A stretch of 64,000 nucleotides of DNA from Xylocopa sonorina (GCF_050948175.1 NC_135195.1:10630001-10694000); one strand, 5' to 3'; shown: positions 21,857 through 36,571, counted from the first letter of the stretch. Made by a program: numbers and translations. The notes: a model not told the origin generated them from the letters alone.

Positions 21857-23835
21857 CCCGCATTGCGGAACGCATTTTGTAACGTCTCCAACGGCCTCCA
21901 GACCCGGTGGATTCTGGCAATTGGAATTGGAATCATCTCGTACCACGCTCGTTTCAGACTTCCCTTAATTGCTTCATTACCGTCTTCGTTGTCTACGAAC
22001 ATCTGTTTCCTCTTTACGATTCTCTTCCTAAATCTTCGTCGCGACTTTGTTCTACTTTATTCATTTATTTCTTCTTTCTTTTGACGGATCGATATATCCA
22101 TTTCGTGTTCCACAATTGAATAAAATAAACCCAAGAAGAAACACTCTCGAATGGAAATTTATTTCACTAATCGCGACACGAACGTGCACTTTGTACGTTT
22201 GTTACATTTTGTCACGTGTTTTGCATATAATCGCAGATTCGCGATGGACATTCCGATTGGAAGTTCGAAACGAAACGAACACCCCGTGCATGCGCGAGGT
22301 ATCGCGTGGTCGCGCTCGCGCTCGCTCAGCTCGAGGCAACGTATGCGCAAACGATTTTCTGTTGAACGCGTTGTCCCGAGGGGATTTGACTTACGTTCGA
22401 GGCAACCCCTGTTCATAAATCTGCGCGTTGTAATGCCCGTGGCGCAATCGCAATCACTTTGTGGACGGGGCCCGCGGAATGCTTTATGGCCGGGTTAATA
22501 CCGATATCAGGTATCCGGCCGCGCGTCGAGCCAACTATTCCGCGGGATCTGTCTCTCTAGCCTGGTGGTTTTCCATCTACCGCCCCCGCGCCCTTCGCCC
22601 GCTAATGAAATTAGCGCTGATCAAAGATCGACCTTTGCTCGGACGTTGTTCATCATCGAGCCGCGCGACGCGACGGGCCCTCGCGCCGATCATTCTTCCC
22701 GCGCGTCGAAAAATCCTCGAACCCATTTCGACGTCGTTCCCGATTGGTTCCGGTTGCGCTGTCGAGGAATCAGACACGAGCGATCGAGTTCGATGTGTGG
22801 GTACTCGCGAGTCTGAGTTACTTCAAAGCGGACAAGTTACGTTTCGTTACTTCGTCCTTTGCAAAGTACGCGGTTCATGCGTTTCTAAGTTAGCGTTGGC
22901 GTGCTTTGGATAAATCGACGAATCGATCGTACGATCGAGGGGTTTGGTACGTATTTTGTATTTATAAGAGCGCCTCGTGGTGAAAAGAATGCCCAGAAAA
23001 AGCTCGTCCTATCGATCGTCCAACCAAGTACAATCGTCACAGTTATTCTCAATGTCATGGCGCGTCTACACGTGTCCGTCGAGACGAGTTTTACGAAGCT
23101 ATCCGTACGTGAATAGACGGCGACCAACACAGCCCTCCCATTTTCACCACGTTCGCTTACCCACAATGCGATTCCGCGTGTATAATAATTCTGTTCACGG
23201 CTAACGATGAATTCTTGGATATTTCTGCCGGCGTTGCGTGAGCGTGCTACACGTACCCCGTTGTGCTTTGCAATGCAAACTATAGTTCCTTGAAAAGTAA
23301 TTCCTCCGCTTTTACGGGTTCGATTAAGCACCGACTAAAAATAGAGCCGCGGTTGTGGCGCTTTGAAAACTCGTGTGTTTACGCGTTTAAACGCTTCGAC
23401 GAAGGTACGATCGCGTCGGGAAGCGTTCCAGCTGTGCAGGACAACGATGCTCCTCGCCGATTTTTCTGTCTGCGAAGAATGAGAGAGAGGGATCGTGTCT
23501 CTTATATGAAAATTAATAAACGTGTAACCTTGATACGAAACTCGAATCGAGGAAAAGTTTTGGTCCGTTCGCACGACCGGCTCGTTGGTTGGCAAAATCG
23601 CGCCCGCGGCCTTAGAAAAGTTTCGCCAGCGTATCCGACGTCGAATCGATATTAAACCATGTAGAGTCGGAAACCGGTGCAACGGGGCTCGATCGCTCGC
23701 ACGACGGTGGAAATAGTGTGAACGAGAAATTACAGTGACACGCACGGGGGATCGTAAATAATACCCCTCCCGGGTATTTGCTCGCCGAATCGTCAGCAGA
23801 AATTTCCTACGCGGCGCTGCTGTTCAGTTTCTCTC
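21857..23835. other. Non-coding sequence, nothing specific seen
   Basis: Mixed composition with overlapping short frames on both strands. A GCGCTCGCGCTCGCTC-type low-complexity patch occurs at about 22310-22326. Confidence 0.4.
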
Positions 23836-23855
23836 TTTTTTTTTTTTTTTTTTTT
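23836..23855 (+). repeat. Poly-T tract, 20 bases
   Basis: Twenty consecutive T follow CTCTC. On the minus strand it is a poly-A and could be the tail of an old retroposed element, but I saw no target-site duplication or recognisable body next to it. Confidence 0.95.
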
Positions 23856-26800
23856 AATGGAACCGTGATTAATTGTACCGCCTGTGTGTCTCTACTTATG
23901 AATAATTGATGAGATCGAAAGTAAAGCAATGGCTTCAAGGCGACTATCATTCATTATAGCGGTTGATTACGCGCGTGGGCTGATTTTTCCCGACGATTTT
24001 ACGTGCAACTTTGCCACGGTATAATTAATCAGGTGATTGATTATTTGCGAACTGGTTGGACGCGTACTGGCTGTTTAGATTCTAAATGTCAATTAGTTTT
24101 CCCGATTGTTAATGATCGTTCGATCCAATTGGGTTCGGCAAAAAAAGGCACGCGTTTCGTCGCTTTTTTCAATCGACGTGCCAGATATCGAACTTCGTCT
24201 GGAAAACGAACAGAGATCAGGTTAGAAAGCGTTTTCACCAGCAGTTCTCGCAGGGGACGAAGGAGAGCTCGCCTCGCAGGTCCTCTCGCGAGATCGTTTA
24301 GCGGGCCCTGCCGCGAATCCGATTGCAGGCGCGTGCAGCAACCGCAAATTACGTACGCGACTGAACTTTACGAGCACGGCGAGTAGAAAGTCCCTCTCTC
24401 GTTACGCTGGAATCGCGATCGATCCTCCTCGGTTAACGTTGAAACGGTTCTCCGTTTCGCGGATCAAAGCGTCCCTCTCCTTCTTCCTCCTCGGCCTTCT
24501 GCGCGTTATGTAATACGGGAAAAGATAAGGGGACACGGTTCACCGCGGGTCTAAGGGAAAAAAGAAGGCGGCCGCGTATCTGGAGGGAATCGAACAATGG
24601 CGCCGTTAAACGCGAGAGCCTGAACCTTAGCGTAATATCGCGAGTCCTTTGCATAACTAATAAGGCCCCGATCCGGGGGCTAAATGTTACGGCGAGCCGG
24701 ATTGCGCGAGCGGAAACGTCGAACGCTTGAAATTTCGAATACTCGTGGAGATACACCGATTCGTACGATTTTTTCCATTTCTTTTTTTCGACACGATTTC
24801 ATCCCCGTTTTTCTCTCACTCTCTAATTACTTATCGCTCGTTTCGTAACGCGAATTTATCCTCGTATTTTGGAGTAATATCCGCGTAAAGAGGTTATCGG
24901 TCGCGCGGTTTCATCCCCGAAAGAATCGTGGGAGCTTCCGCGACGATAAAAGTGCCAACGCATCGTTGACAGTTGAATAGATAAGCGATTGTGCTCTCGA
25001 GATTGCGTGCTCGCTTGAAATTCGCGAGATTAATGGCCACGAAAGAGAAATGGTTTCCCTCTGCGAAATTTGCTTAATGGCTCCTCTTAATGCTACGGTT
25101 TTCTATCTGTTTCTCGTCTTTGCTCGGCGAGGGAGCATTTTTACGACGCTCAAGTATCGATCGGCCGATGGATGTGTATAAAGTCGGTATCTCGAGTCGC
25201 GATCTGCAAAGAAGGAGATTAGAATACGCTTGAATTTATTCGTCGCCGTGTAATGCCCGCGGATTACATAAAGTCTGCCCGTTGAGAGCTCGCGTCGGGC
25301 TAAAGTGGTAATTGATTATTTTCTTCTGGTCAGAGTGCGCCGATAATTTATACGATCTTACACGGCTTTTTACGATTCGCAACGTGCATTTCGTGTTCCT
25401 TCGAGTTGTCGAGTTGTATTTTACAATTTCGAAGCATTTTACCTATGGTAACATGGATGAAAAGTTTCGCAGTAATACTTGCAATCGTTATCTTCTCTTC
25501 TTTTCCTAAAGTTACACTTCTTCTTGCAATCGATGAAAAAAGTATCACCAAGACTGAGTACAAATTAATCTAGATGTTTAATCGAATAAACGAGAATTTT
25601 ATTCATTTCAGATGCCTCACTTCTTTCAAGCGATTGAATTCTATATGACTAATTTTGCTTAATTGCATAAACTTGGTGATAATTAATCGTCGCCCTAACG
25701 ATATTCAGAAACCTTATAATTGGATCACAGAGAAGATTAGATGCTATTTAAAGTTTCCTACAGAAGCGCAGAGAGTGCTCGGACTTCGAATAATTAAAAC
25801 ACTTCGAAAAGTTCAATTTTAATAATTAGTGAGCGTAATCAGGACGTTGAAAATAATTGCCAAAAGATTAATGAGATCTAGAAATCCTCTTTCAGCGAAC
25901 ATTAGATGACAACCAAATATTATACGAAACGATAATTCCATTTAAAACAGTAAAAATACCAATAACGACATCAGAAGTCAATTTCAGTAGTACAAACGTA
26001 TAAATGGTGCGACTTGATGTAATCACTTCGAAAGAGCAGCTCGTCTCAAGAAAATGGAAAACAATTTCCACATCTTATAAAGAGACTACTATAACGAAGG
26101 ATACATATATATCGTGCGTTCGAAAATCGTCTTCCACCCCCAAATTATCATCGTTAATGTCATCTCTTAATCTACCCACGCGCACCCCTTGCAAAGAGCG
26201 AAAGTATCAGAGACCGTCAACAACCGTACGATCGCATTAAAAAGTCCGCGAACCAATTAGCTTTTAAGATCAGAGCACGCTCGACCAGTGAAACTTCATA
26301 AATCCGTATCCACGGGACGTCGTGCGGCGTAGAAAAAGTTGGTCGACGCCGTCGTGAATCGCGATGGCGATAAATACATCTCGCGCGGCGGTCGGCTCGC
26401 GTTAAGCAACCGATCATCCCGCGGACGGTGTTTAATTATAAACGCCGGCGATAAATACCGGTGCCTCTATCGGGCAGTGATTATAAAGCGCCGCATCGGT
26501 AAGAATTAATTGCCGGCTCGGGAGCAGCAACAATCGCGCGACACGGAAAAAGCGGGGAACCTGGGAGGCCCCGACAACCGTGCAACCGCAACGATAATGC
26601 CAGTCGTTTAGCGATGATTTATCGTGGACAACGATCAACCGTCGCCGATTTATCGACTGGACTTTTTCTCTCGACGACATCGTCGCTAAACCTTGCGACT
26701 CTTCGTCGGAACTGCCTCTACAAAATCTCGAGATTTCCAATTGTTTCGCTTCATACATTCCTGACAATAGAATAGGAAGGTCTTGGCTTATCCTCCATCG

Positions 26801-27000
26801 TTGCATAAAACTCTCTCGTGCATTAGAAAACCAACGAATCGTAATGTTAAACATAGCTGAGCTTTTGTTATCGATTACTCTCCACACACGAGCCACACCA
26901 ATCCGTGTTGGTAGCCAGGGCGCGAAATGGGTATACAGGTTAAAGAGAGGAACGTGCTCAGACGGCAGGCACTCGAAGGGTTAAACACCTTCGATAGTAG
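23856..27000. other. Non-coding sequence; AT-rich, CpG-poor core
   Basis: The part 25560-26010 is clearly AT-richer with few CpG. It contains a short U6-snRNA-like patch at 25718-25743, described in the findings. Open frames elsewhere (26432-26896 minus, 24003-24386 plus) have no recognised content. Confidence 0.4.
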
Positions 27001-27580
27001 TAGCCGATCGGCCACGCTCGGTGCACGAAATTAGGAAAATTGCAGCGGTCACGCGAGCCCGCGAAGTTCACCGGTCGCGCGCGCGGCCGTTCGACGGCGG
27101 CGCCCGAGGGCACCGCTCCGGGCTTCGAGTGTAGGACGACGATACGGAACGTGAATAACGGGAATTCGAAGGTGAATGCTCGGGCAAATTGCGAATTACG
27201 ATACGCGGCAGTCGCCTCTGTGTGTACGTCCGTGCAACGCGCCTCGGCGCACGCGCGCGCGCGCGCTCGCCCGCGCGCATCCCCGTGTCTCCGCACTTGG
27301 GCGCAGCACGCATCGGCGAGTAACCGAGTAACCAGTAATTGACTCGGTACGAGACCAGGGTCTCGAATGTATGTACGCACGCAGAGAGCAGGGACAGGAG
27401 GAGGAGGAGGAGGAAGAGAGCGCGCGCGTTGGAGGACGTGACCGACCGCGGAAGGGTTGAAACGTCGCCCGCGATGGGGCGAGTAAAAATTTCCAGAGCG
27501 AGGCTTTTCGGTCCGGTCGTCGTGGAATTTCCGAGCGAACGACGGGGGAAAACGCGGTCTGCCGGAGCTTGCTAAGAATA
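27001..27580. other. CpG-dense block with a (CG)n run
   Basis: An alternating CACGCGCGCGCGCGCGC-type run is centred on 27250-27278, and a short GGA microsatellite follows at about 27396-27415. The 224-residue minus frame (26958-27632) is Arg/Ala/Pro-rich with no motif and is overlapped by plus frames. Possible promoter-type DNA; not proven. Confidence 0.35.
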
Positions 27581-30500
27581 AATTCTCGGGGAACAGTTCC
27601 GCGAGCCGGCTCCCGTGGAATCTGCGATTCACAGGGGTTGGACGCCTTAATGGCTTTTACTACTGCCGGTAGCTGGTTCCTGCAACTGTTCGCTTCTCTT
27701 TTTATCCCGCGTCTGGAATTTCTCGAGTTAGAGTGTACGAGCTGTAGTATTTAATTAAATTTTTCTAATTTCATCCCCCTTTTTTTCCTCTCACCGCTCA
27801 CGGCGCGCCACCGGCGATATTTTGCCCATGCGACTGGGTTAATATCCGTGGACGCGAATAAGTGAAAAATAAAGTAAACGTTCTTCTTTTCTCTTTGGTT
27901 CGGTAAGTGGCGGTTTGCGAAGTTTAAAGGGGATTTGTGCGTGCGTTTAGTACGGAAAATTAATGTTACGGAAAAGTTGGAACAGTTTTCTAAAGTTTGA
28001 GATCGCTTCGGGGGTTGAAAAGCTCGATCGTTAAATTCAATCTTCTTCCTCCTACGGAATGCGATTCTTTATCTCCTCTTTGAATATAGAACAGCTATTA
28101 TCGAAAACGTATTCACGCGTGGAGACTTTTCGTACAATTATTTTTTCGCCCCGATAACATCGCGGAATAGGATCGGGACGCGAGGGACCGGAAGCAGTCT
28201 GTTTCTGATGAATATTTACCGGGCGTACATCGCGATATCCCAGCTTTATCAGAGGCTGTTCTCGCGGGAAGATGCACGCGATCGAGTAAACGAAAATAAA
28301 ATCTGCGATGTGCGCTGCCGGGGTGCTCGATAAAACCAATAATCCCCTGGTTTCGCGCGGCCAATACGACTCGACGGTTATTGCAACCCCTTAATGCAGC
28401 GAGCGCGCCCGCCTGCTAAACGCGGCCGGATCTAACGCTTTAATTCTCTGTTTAATGGATATTACGCCGTTTACTTTTTTTTACTCCGTCGTCCACGATT
28501 TCCACGGGCATCGATGCGGATTATTTTTCGAACGAATAAATTAAAATTGTTCGAGGTACCTGTTCCCGTTTCGAGGGTTAAAATCGTTTACGCGAGCAGA
28601 ATAGAAATCGATGTTTTCTACTTCGGTTTTTACACGTGCGTGCAATTAGAACGTAAAAGTGTCTCTGAATGAGTGCAACGTGAATCAACTCCATTGCGAT
28701 TTAATGTAACTTTCAGCGCAACTTTCTTCGGCTTACATCACTCTTGTTCCCAGGCACTTACGTAAATGTTGCAATCGCGTTACACAAAGCGAGTAATATA
28801 CGGGTCAATATTTCTGATATCTTCGACGCCTCGTATGGTGGAGCGAAAAGCGTTATTGTATTTTTTTTTCTCCGATGGAAGGGAGGGGAGTTCCTTTTTT
28901 TATGGTAATGTCTCACGGTCGAGGTTGCGCAAAGGTACGATCGTAATTTAATAGGGACTGGCAACCGTCGGAATGCATAATCGGAAATTTTCGCAGGAGA
29001 CTGAATAAGGGCTCGGCCGAATAATTTTTCACGGCGATGCCCCCGTTGAAAGTTAGAATGGATTGAAGTGTCACGAGGCAACGATACGAATATCAGCGAA
29101 CAGGTTGCTTCTTCTTTACAAAAATTGAATTCGCTCCTTTTATCGCGATACCACGCCGTGTACGAGCGTTGGACCGTGAACGTAATATATTCGCGAGGGA
29201 CACTAATGTATTCGCAGAAAGCGTGTGCTCTCGGGTATGGTCGGGAAAATGCATCGATGCATATTCCGTGGATTTATGAGGCTCAGTTTTTATGAAACGT
29301 GGACGTCAAATGTGATGAATCGAGTCTGATCCAGGCACAATAAGGACAGCGATGGAATATGCAACAGAAACCATGAGAAACGCGGTAGAGGGAACTATTG
29401 TTGAAACGATATAAAACAATCGAACAACTCTTACATTAACATAATTCAGCGTAACTCCTCGATCCCTTTACGTAACCGAATTACATATTATTTATGGGAC
29501 GATATATACGTGTATAGACGTGTCCGTGTACAATTTTCCTACCAGATATTTTTAACTACTTCTTGTTCCACGTTACACAATCGATATTACGTAACGACGA
29601 TCGATGTCAATTCATTTTCGCGAGAAGGATTCGCGATTCAATCGATACTTTTATCCAGAGACGAGAGAGCTTGCTCTAATTTTACCAACTGCCTCGTATA
29701 CAGTTCCATCCATGATTATTTAACGACACCTCGTTCCGATCGTTTCGCGCGAATCGTTTTACTCGCGTGAGAGAATAACGATTTCACGCGTGATTAGACG
29801 ATTCTCGTTCCGTATCGGTTCCAGTGTCACCGATTAAAATTTCCCGCGACGCACCACGCTCGAGCGTCGTCTTCCACGTCGATGCGTGGCCAGGTGAAAT
29901 ATTACATTTCGACGCGCAATAATGATAAACAGCGACGACGTGTTTCCTCCGCGCGGTCGTAAATAACATTTTTCTGCTAAACAACGTTACATCCGCCGAT
30001 ATAAATCGTGATCGCGCGGCGTGATGACGCCGAGAGTCGGACGAGCGGGCGGCAACCCCTGCGCAACATCAGCGCGATGGTTCGACGGGAGGGTAGCATC
30101 GAGATATCGATGACTGTTCGACGACACGAATCGAAAACAACCGTCGACGTTGCGCGGTGTTTAATGGTGATGGATGAACGTTTAATTGGCGCGAAGGTTG
30201 CTCGGATTCGAACCTATCCGCTGGCTGATTTAATTACGGCTAATTAAGCTTACCCGCGGGGGGGTGGGATTAAAATTGAGAACGGTCGTGCGGTTGGCAC
30301 GCGCGCAGAAGGGAAAAGATGATTTTTATGCACACGGAATGCTCGACCGCCTCGTCCGAGTAATTAACGTGCTCTCGTGGCGCGCATCAATTCCGTTTAT
30401 TGTAACTTTCATCATTTTTGCCATAAATATATACATTCTACACGCGCGATGGAATCTGCGCTACTTTTACAAGAAATTATGGAACTTTTTAATGCCATAA

Positions 30501-30634
30501 TAATGTCAAATATAAATACAAGCCTGGAAATAACGATGGAAAGATATTCATATCCAAGGGACAATAATGTCCTGTATCGAGCGTCGTTACCATGTCGTGT
30601 AACAGATTGGTTAAATTAATAAGATAACGTGGTT
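27581..30634. other. Non-coding sequence, nothing specific seen
   Basis: Plain intron-like DNA with scattered short frames. No repeat or RNA structure stands out. Confidence 0.45.
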
Positions 30635-30714
30635 AATGGTAACGTAAGAGTTGTAGCGACCGAAATTCGTTACACGCTGGCCACAAATTTTGGCAACGAC
30701 GTTACCATTGGCCA
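30635..30714. repeat. Inverted repeats around a 53-base loop
   Basis: AATGGTAACGT (30635-30645) and ACGTTACCATT (30699-30709) are exact reverse complements. A second pair, CTGGCCA (30677-30683) and TGGCCAG (30708-30714), interlocks with the first, so the two stems compete. It may be the remains of a small inverted-repeat element. Confidence 0.65.
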
Positions 30715-33700
30715 GGACACGGGATAACTGGCCTGTAAACTTTCTTCGTTACTTCCGGTCGCGAGCGGAAGCGGAACTTAATTAATGCGGGCTCGTTACG
30801 CGGCGCGAATCTACCACCGCGTTTTCCAGAATTTCAGATTTAACCAAACTGCGGAGGCTATACTTTCCTCTGCGTGAGTTCGCCAGGTTCTCGCGATAGC
30901 TTACGCTCCTTCGACGAGCTCCTAATTAATTGCCCGGCCACGATATCACACGCCTCGAGCGACAAGAAACACGAGCCTGGAATCCGTTGTCGCAGATCGA
31001 TTACCGCGGACGATCTTAGAAGAAAATCGAAATGTTACAGCGGCCAGAGGAATGCCGTAACATCGACGATCCCTGATCGCTTTATTCTTCGTTTTCGCAT
31101 CGATCGACAGGATCGATCTTCGAAATATGTTGCAGCGCGTCCTCGTTAAGAAATTTGCCAGCTCGACATTCCTACACTCTGCATCCCCGTATGATACGCT
31201 CGCATTTACGTGTCAATACACACAGTGACCAGTTCGATCGTAGAACCTGACAAGTTTTAACCTTAATAGAGTTAGCAATTAGCCTTAATGATATATCGCG
31301 TTGGTATTAGAAACTGTCGCCGGAGAGCATGTTTTCATTCGGATTGCAATTTGGTATTCAAATTGCGGCCGGCTGAAACGTAACATTGTATGTAAATATG
31401 TAAATATTATATAAACTTGTACGCGGCGACCGTGTTCTGCTCTTAGAACGTGAGTGCACGTGTCGAAGTAAAACGAGGAAATAAAGATAAACCGGGGGAA
31501 CAGTGGAAATGCGAAAACGCGATAAAAGGTGATTAAAATTAGCATTAAAGTTGCTTTTGATCGTGGATCAAAGCCAGGTAATTACTCGTAACGTTCGGGC
31601 AATTCTTTTCAATGGCTGCTGAGGATAGAACGAATTGTTAAGTAACATTCCGCGGTGGTTTATCGTAACGGTAGGCAATAAGAACTACTACAATTGTGTC
31701 TAACATCCACCGGTGTACGTAAAAGGTACTATCCGGCATCGAGATCCCCGCATTCCAGGCAATACCACGGATTCCAGCTTTTCCGTTAATGAGAATAATT
31801 AGCGGCAGGGGTCATCGTACCCGCGCGTATACGGCTTAAGGTCGCGGCGAAGTCTCCATTGAATCGAACGTGGGATTCGCCTGGCTGGTGGTTTCCAGTT
31901 TCCGGGATCTCTCAGATTAAACTAACGCGACCCGCGCGTACGTAGACGTACCCCGCGTATGCGTGTCGCCGTTCTACACCGCGACACTACGCGCCGTTTA
32001 ATTACCGTCATTCGTTCACTTTTCTTGTTTCCCGCCGTTAAATGTTATACCGTGTAATTTACATCGAGAACCAGACGCGCCACGGCTTTTTCTCGTTCCG
32101 CGTCTAATGAGTTTCAAATTATCGCCGCTCATTGCTGACCGCGCGTATCCATTAACCAAACCGAGCTTTTCCTTCCCCCTCTTCTTTCGTTTCTTCGCTG
32201 TTTCTACTTTTCCTCTTCGATCTGCTTGGCATCGATCGGTAGCGGGGTTTTACGGTCATCGACATAAGTGTTTCGAGGGAACTTCGATACGTTTTCACGG
32301 AAGAAGCCATTTTGGAGAACGCTGGTTCGTCGCTAGTTTGGCGGAATAACGAGTTCTACGTGCAAATAAGGGGTTTCAGAGCGAACCACACCGGAATATG
32401 CATCAGCTGGAGAGAATTGATCCGGCGAGCGGCAACTCGTGCCAACGGCAGAGGTCGTTTAATTGGCAGGTCGGCAATTAGGCGATTAATTAAGCGCGAT
32501 TAAGGCATAACAGGATGAACGAACGGTAGACTCTTCTTGCGTAATAACGCTAGTGGCAGTGAACCTGAAGTTGGAGGAACTCCGTTTTCTCACGTCGGTC
32601 GCGAGAAACGGCAGTGCGCTCGCGCGGGCGCATGGAAAAAAAGAAACTGGCTGACTGCGTCTAGCAAGGCAATTGTCCCGTACGATTTCCTTCTTCGCAT
32701 TTTCTTAAAATAGCAGTCTGCGCGTTAACATTCTTGACGGTTAGAAGTGATTTTTCACAGTTTTCATGCAACCTGTGCAATTGTACAAAACATATATATT
32801 TCGATCTCCTGTAGAGTTGTAAGCTACTATTAGATTTGAGTGGAAGAGAACGAATTGTTTTTCGATGCAACTCGCATAACCAGGGTAAAGTGGTATTACG
32901 GGGGGATGAACGTCTTCCATCTTCCGCCTTGTTCTTCCGCAAAAGTATAATTCTGATGAGAAAAGTTTTAAGTAAACGAGAATCGTTCCACGCTTTTAGC
33001 AACCTGCCGGCTCGTTAATTTTTCAAACAATTACCAAGAGTCTGACGTTTATGACAACCAGCGATATCCTCCTTTTCAATCCTGCGAATTAAATGCCTCG
33101 AATTTTCTAGTATCAAAACGATATTTGAATTTCTATAGACGCACTGAAATTCATGCTCTCTAATAATTACCCGTCCAACGTCCGCCTTCCGGAAATAAGC
33201 AATAACGATACTCCCAACGAAAACAGCTCGACTGGTGGCTTCGAAGGAATACAGCCCTCGAATTGCCCAGATTCGCCGACGATCGAACGAAGGGACGATT
33301 GAAACCGTTCCGCTAATTCCCGTTTCCGCGTGCAAGGAACAATACTTATGCAAATCCCCGGCGGATTCCCCGTGGTAATCTCGCAGCCAGTTCTTTCCGA
33401 GGGGTGGTTTAATTCAATACGGAAACGAGGATTGGTTTGTCATCCGCAAGGGGGGTGCAGAACGTGGAAAAACATGGCGGCTACGCCCATCCAGGCTTCC
33501 GCTTTGTTACCTCCGGAATGTAGCTTCTCACCCCCTCCGGTACCAGCAAGCTTTTCACCAGCATTGTCGTAATTCGTCATCGACTTACCTCTCGTGCACA
33601 TTCGCGGCAATTTGCTCCTTCAACGGCGCCCCGAGCTCTCGACGGATAATTCGTTTTATTCATTAGCTCTCTCGCCACCCATCATCGTCTCTTCTTCTTT

Positions 33701-36551
33701 CGCCCGACCGTCCGCGCCCCTCTTCATCCCCTTCCGCCGGGTGTATCCGCGATGCTCCTCTCAGCTGGTTGATTTAAAACGGTCGCACCGACTGGTTTCA
33801 CCCTTTATTTTTCGACCAACAAACGCTACCGTTTCTCCGCAATTCCCTGTTTTTTATTCGCCTGTTCTCGGTACACTTTGATATTCACACGCACAGAGAC
33901 GGACTCGGATTGTTCGGACGCTTGTTTACCGATGGCCGGAAAAAATAGTCGAACACGGTGGCCTACATACGGAACGTGCTTTGAACTCGATGGGTGTTAT
34001 CGACCATTTTTCGAATATTTCGTGCGAGAGGAAGCTGAGGGTGCAGCGCTGCGTGCAATCATCCCTAAATATTTCCAATCCGTTTCTACGTTGGAGTACG
34101 TTCTTGATTAGCATATTAATGCGTGCTCGTTGCGCATAATATCAAATATATGTACACAGTATTTCTTCTCAGTTTTATACATTTCCCAAAATTCTAGCTA
34201 CACTCTTCGAACGCAACGAATAGCGACTTCAAACTTTTAGCCAACAGCTACGTACCCGCGTACGTGTGTTTGGTCGATGGTTTCGCTTTTATGTCCTCGT
34301 TTCGTTTGGCTTGGAAAAATGTTATCGGAAAAATGTAGAGTTTCTTAGCCTCGTTCGCTTTTATGTAATTTAGTTGTGAGACATTTATTATGCAATTTGT
34401 CGAGACACGCCTGGGAGAGACCGGTTGCGTAATTTCCTACATGATGCTTGATTGCCGCGTGGATTACGCGCAGGAGTGCTTGCGAGATGTTCTAACACCT
34501 CGACGCGATATTAGCATTAATCTTGTATGCACAAGTACAAATATGCGCGCGTTTCTTTTCTTCGTTAATCCTGCAGAGATAAGGCGCGAAATTTGCGAGT
34601 ATGTGGGAATTACGTATTCCATCTAATATCTTCCTGGTAGCAAAATGAAAAATCGTCGAATGCATAACTGTCGATAATGTCAGGGTACGTAGATCGAGGC
34701 GTAGAACGGATCGTTCCCAGCTGCTAGGCGCCATTTGGTCCACGGTTTTTTCATCTCGATCCCCAATGCGGTCCCACTTGGCGCGTTTCATAGCCAGTCA
34801 CCCTTGGCACTGTATTGTCGCGGTATCAACTTCCGTCCTTCGTCGTCGCATTTATTCTCGTCGACACAAATAGGATTCAAGGGAACCTCGAGCGTTGCTT
34901 CTCGATAAGAGACCGGCAGACATCTCAATTTCTGTCCCTTGTTTCTTCGTCCATCTTTAGAAAAGAGGGGTGCGCACGCGAGGGAGGTCGAAAATGTTCT
35001 TCCTTTTATAGCAACAAATGAAATTGGCTAGTTTAAAAGCGAACGACTCGCATTTTTCTCGTGCGCATTGACAGCAGTGGATATGGCCTACCGCATTCGC
35101 AGTCCTTAAAGGACCAGTCCACGTTAATGCATCTGGAAATAGATGGAGAACCTCGAGCAGAGAACCCAACCTTTCAGCCGCATTATCGTTACTTTCAAAG
35201 AACACGACTATACAATTACGATTTTAATATTTACTTTCGATTTATACAGTCGCTCGGAATCGCTCGCTATTCCTCGCATTTCCTCGCATTTCAACTATAC
35301 TTTCTGGATCGTCGCACGGTTCGTGGTATATACAACCGACGTCTGAATAGTAGAATCCTCGAACCGCGCGAAAAGCAGCTGCAAGACAGGGAATTTAATT
35401 CGCAATCAAATCTCTTTTCCCTTAATTCGACGTCGTCCATCGCGAGATGTTCCAAACATTCCAGCGACTCCGTGTAGCCGCGCGCAATAATCGCTTGGAA
35501 GGGGATAACGAAGCCCGCGAAGAATTCGCAAGACGCGGGTAAATGAATTTCTTTTGCAACCGTTCGCCGAACGTAACGATCGTAATTTCGCTCGCGCGAA
35601 TACGAAACGCGTGAACCGTCAATGCGCTCGCGCGAGTAACGACTGGTGTTAGTCGTAAATTACGCCCGAGGGGGGAAGAGGTTTCACCGTTATCATCGAG
35701 GAGGAACGAAAACATTTTCCATCGACTTTTCCCTTTGTTCTTTCGTCGCGCAACACCACGGAACCAAAGCGCCGCGTGGATCCCGCGCGCGTTTTACAGC
35801 GATTTATTCCCCGCGCATACAACGCGTCACGACGCAATTTGTCCCACGCGTAAAACTCCCTGGACGAATCGCTCTACCCTTTCGCCGTGCCACCGTGATT
35901 TTGAATAACGCGAGAGACGTACGTACGCGTCGAATGGATGTGATTTACAACTCGAACTTTTTCTTTATAGTCGCGCGGTAATTGATTGCGGTGGGTTTAA
36001 GTGCTTTCCGTTATGTCGTAATTAACGTACGAAATTTTTATCCGTACGTTCAGTTTCATTCGCGTTCCCCGTCTTATCGAACGTGGCTTCAACCTCGAGA
36101 TGTTATTGGGAATATATATGTATATTCTCTCATGGACGAACAGGGAAGTTTCATCAGTTTTCCACCGAAATATCTCCGACGCGTACAGCGAATATATCGT
36201 GAGAACGTAATGACTCATAAACGGACGCGATACGATAGCATCTGTGTAACTAAATGAATTTCTATACGATTTCACCGGGGCTCGTCGATCGTGCTCGAAG
36301 CATTCTCAGCGTTCTCGCGACGCGCACGTATACACGGACACAGGCGAGACGAAGTAAAACGTATTTCGCGGACGATCGATCGATTTCTCATTAATGTAGA
36401 ACCGTGATCCTGTGAACGATCACGAGAGTCACGCTTCCACGTGTCAGACGTGAGCTGGAACTTTCGCGGATGCGTCGAAAAATCCGCGTACACGCGAAAA
36501 CGTCGCGTTGCGGGTTACGGAAGTCGATGGAAAATTCGTCTAGAATTTCTG
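30715..36551. other. Non-coding sequence, nothing specific seen
   Basis: Plain DNA. A ten-base direct repeat (TCCTCGCATT twice) lies at 35271-35290 and a small palindrome (GAATATATATGTATATTC) at about 36110-36127. No open frame has recognisable domain content. Confidence 0.4.
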
Positions 36552-36571
36552 CTTCTTCTTCTTCTTCTTCT
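36552..36571 (+). repeat. Short CTT microsatellite
   Basis: About six and a half CTT units, followed by a further pyrimidine-rich run to about 36720. Confidence 0.85.

Noticed and set aside
30195..30220. Minus-strand GGTTCGAATCC resembling a tRNA B box
   Set aside because: The flanking bases do not form a T stem and no tRNA body is present.
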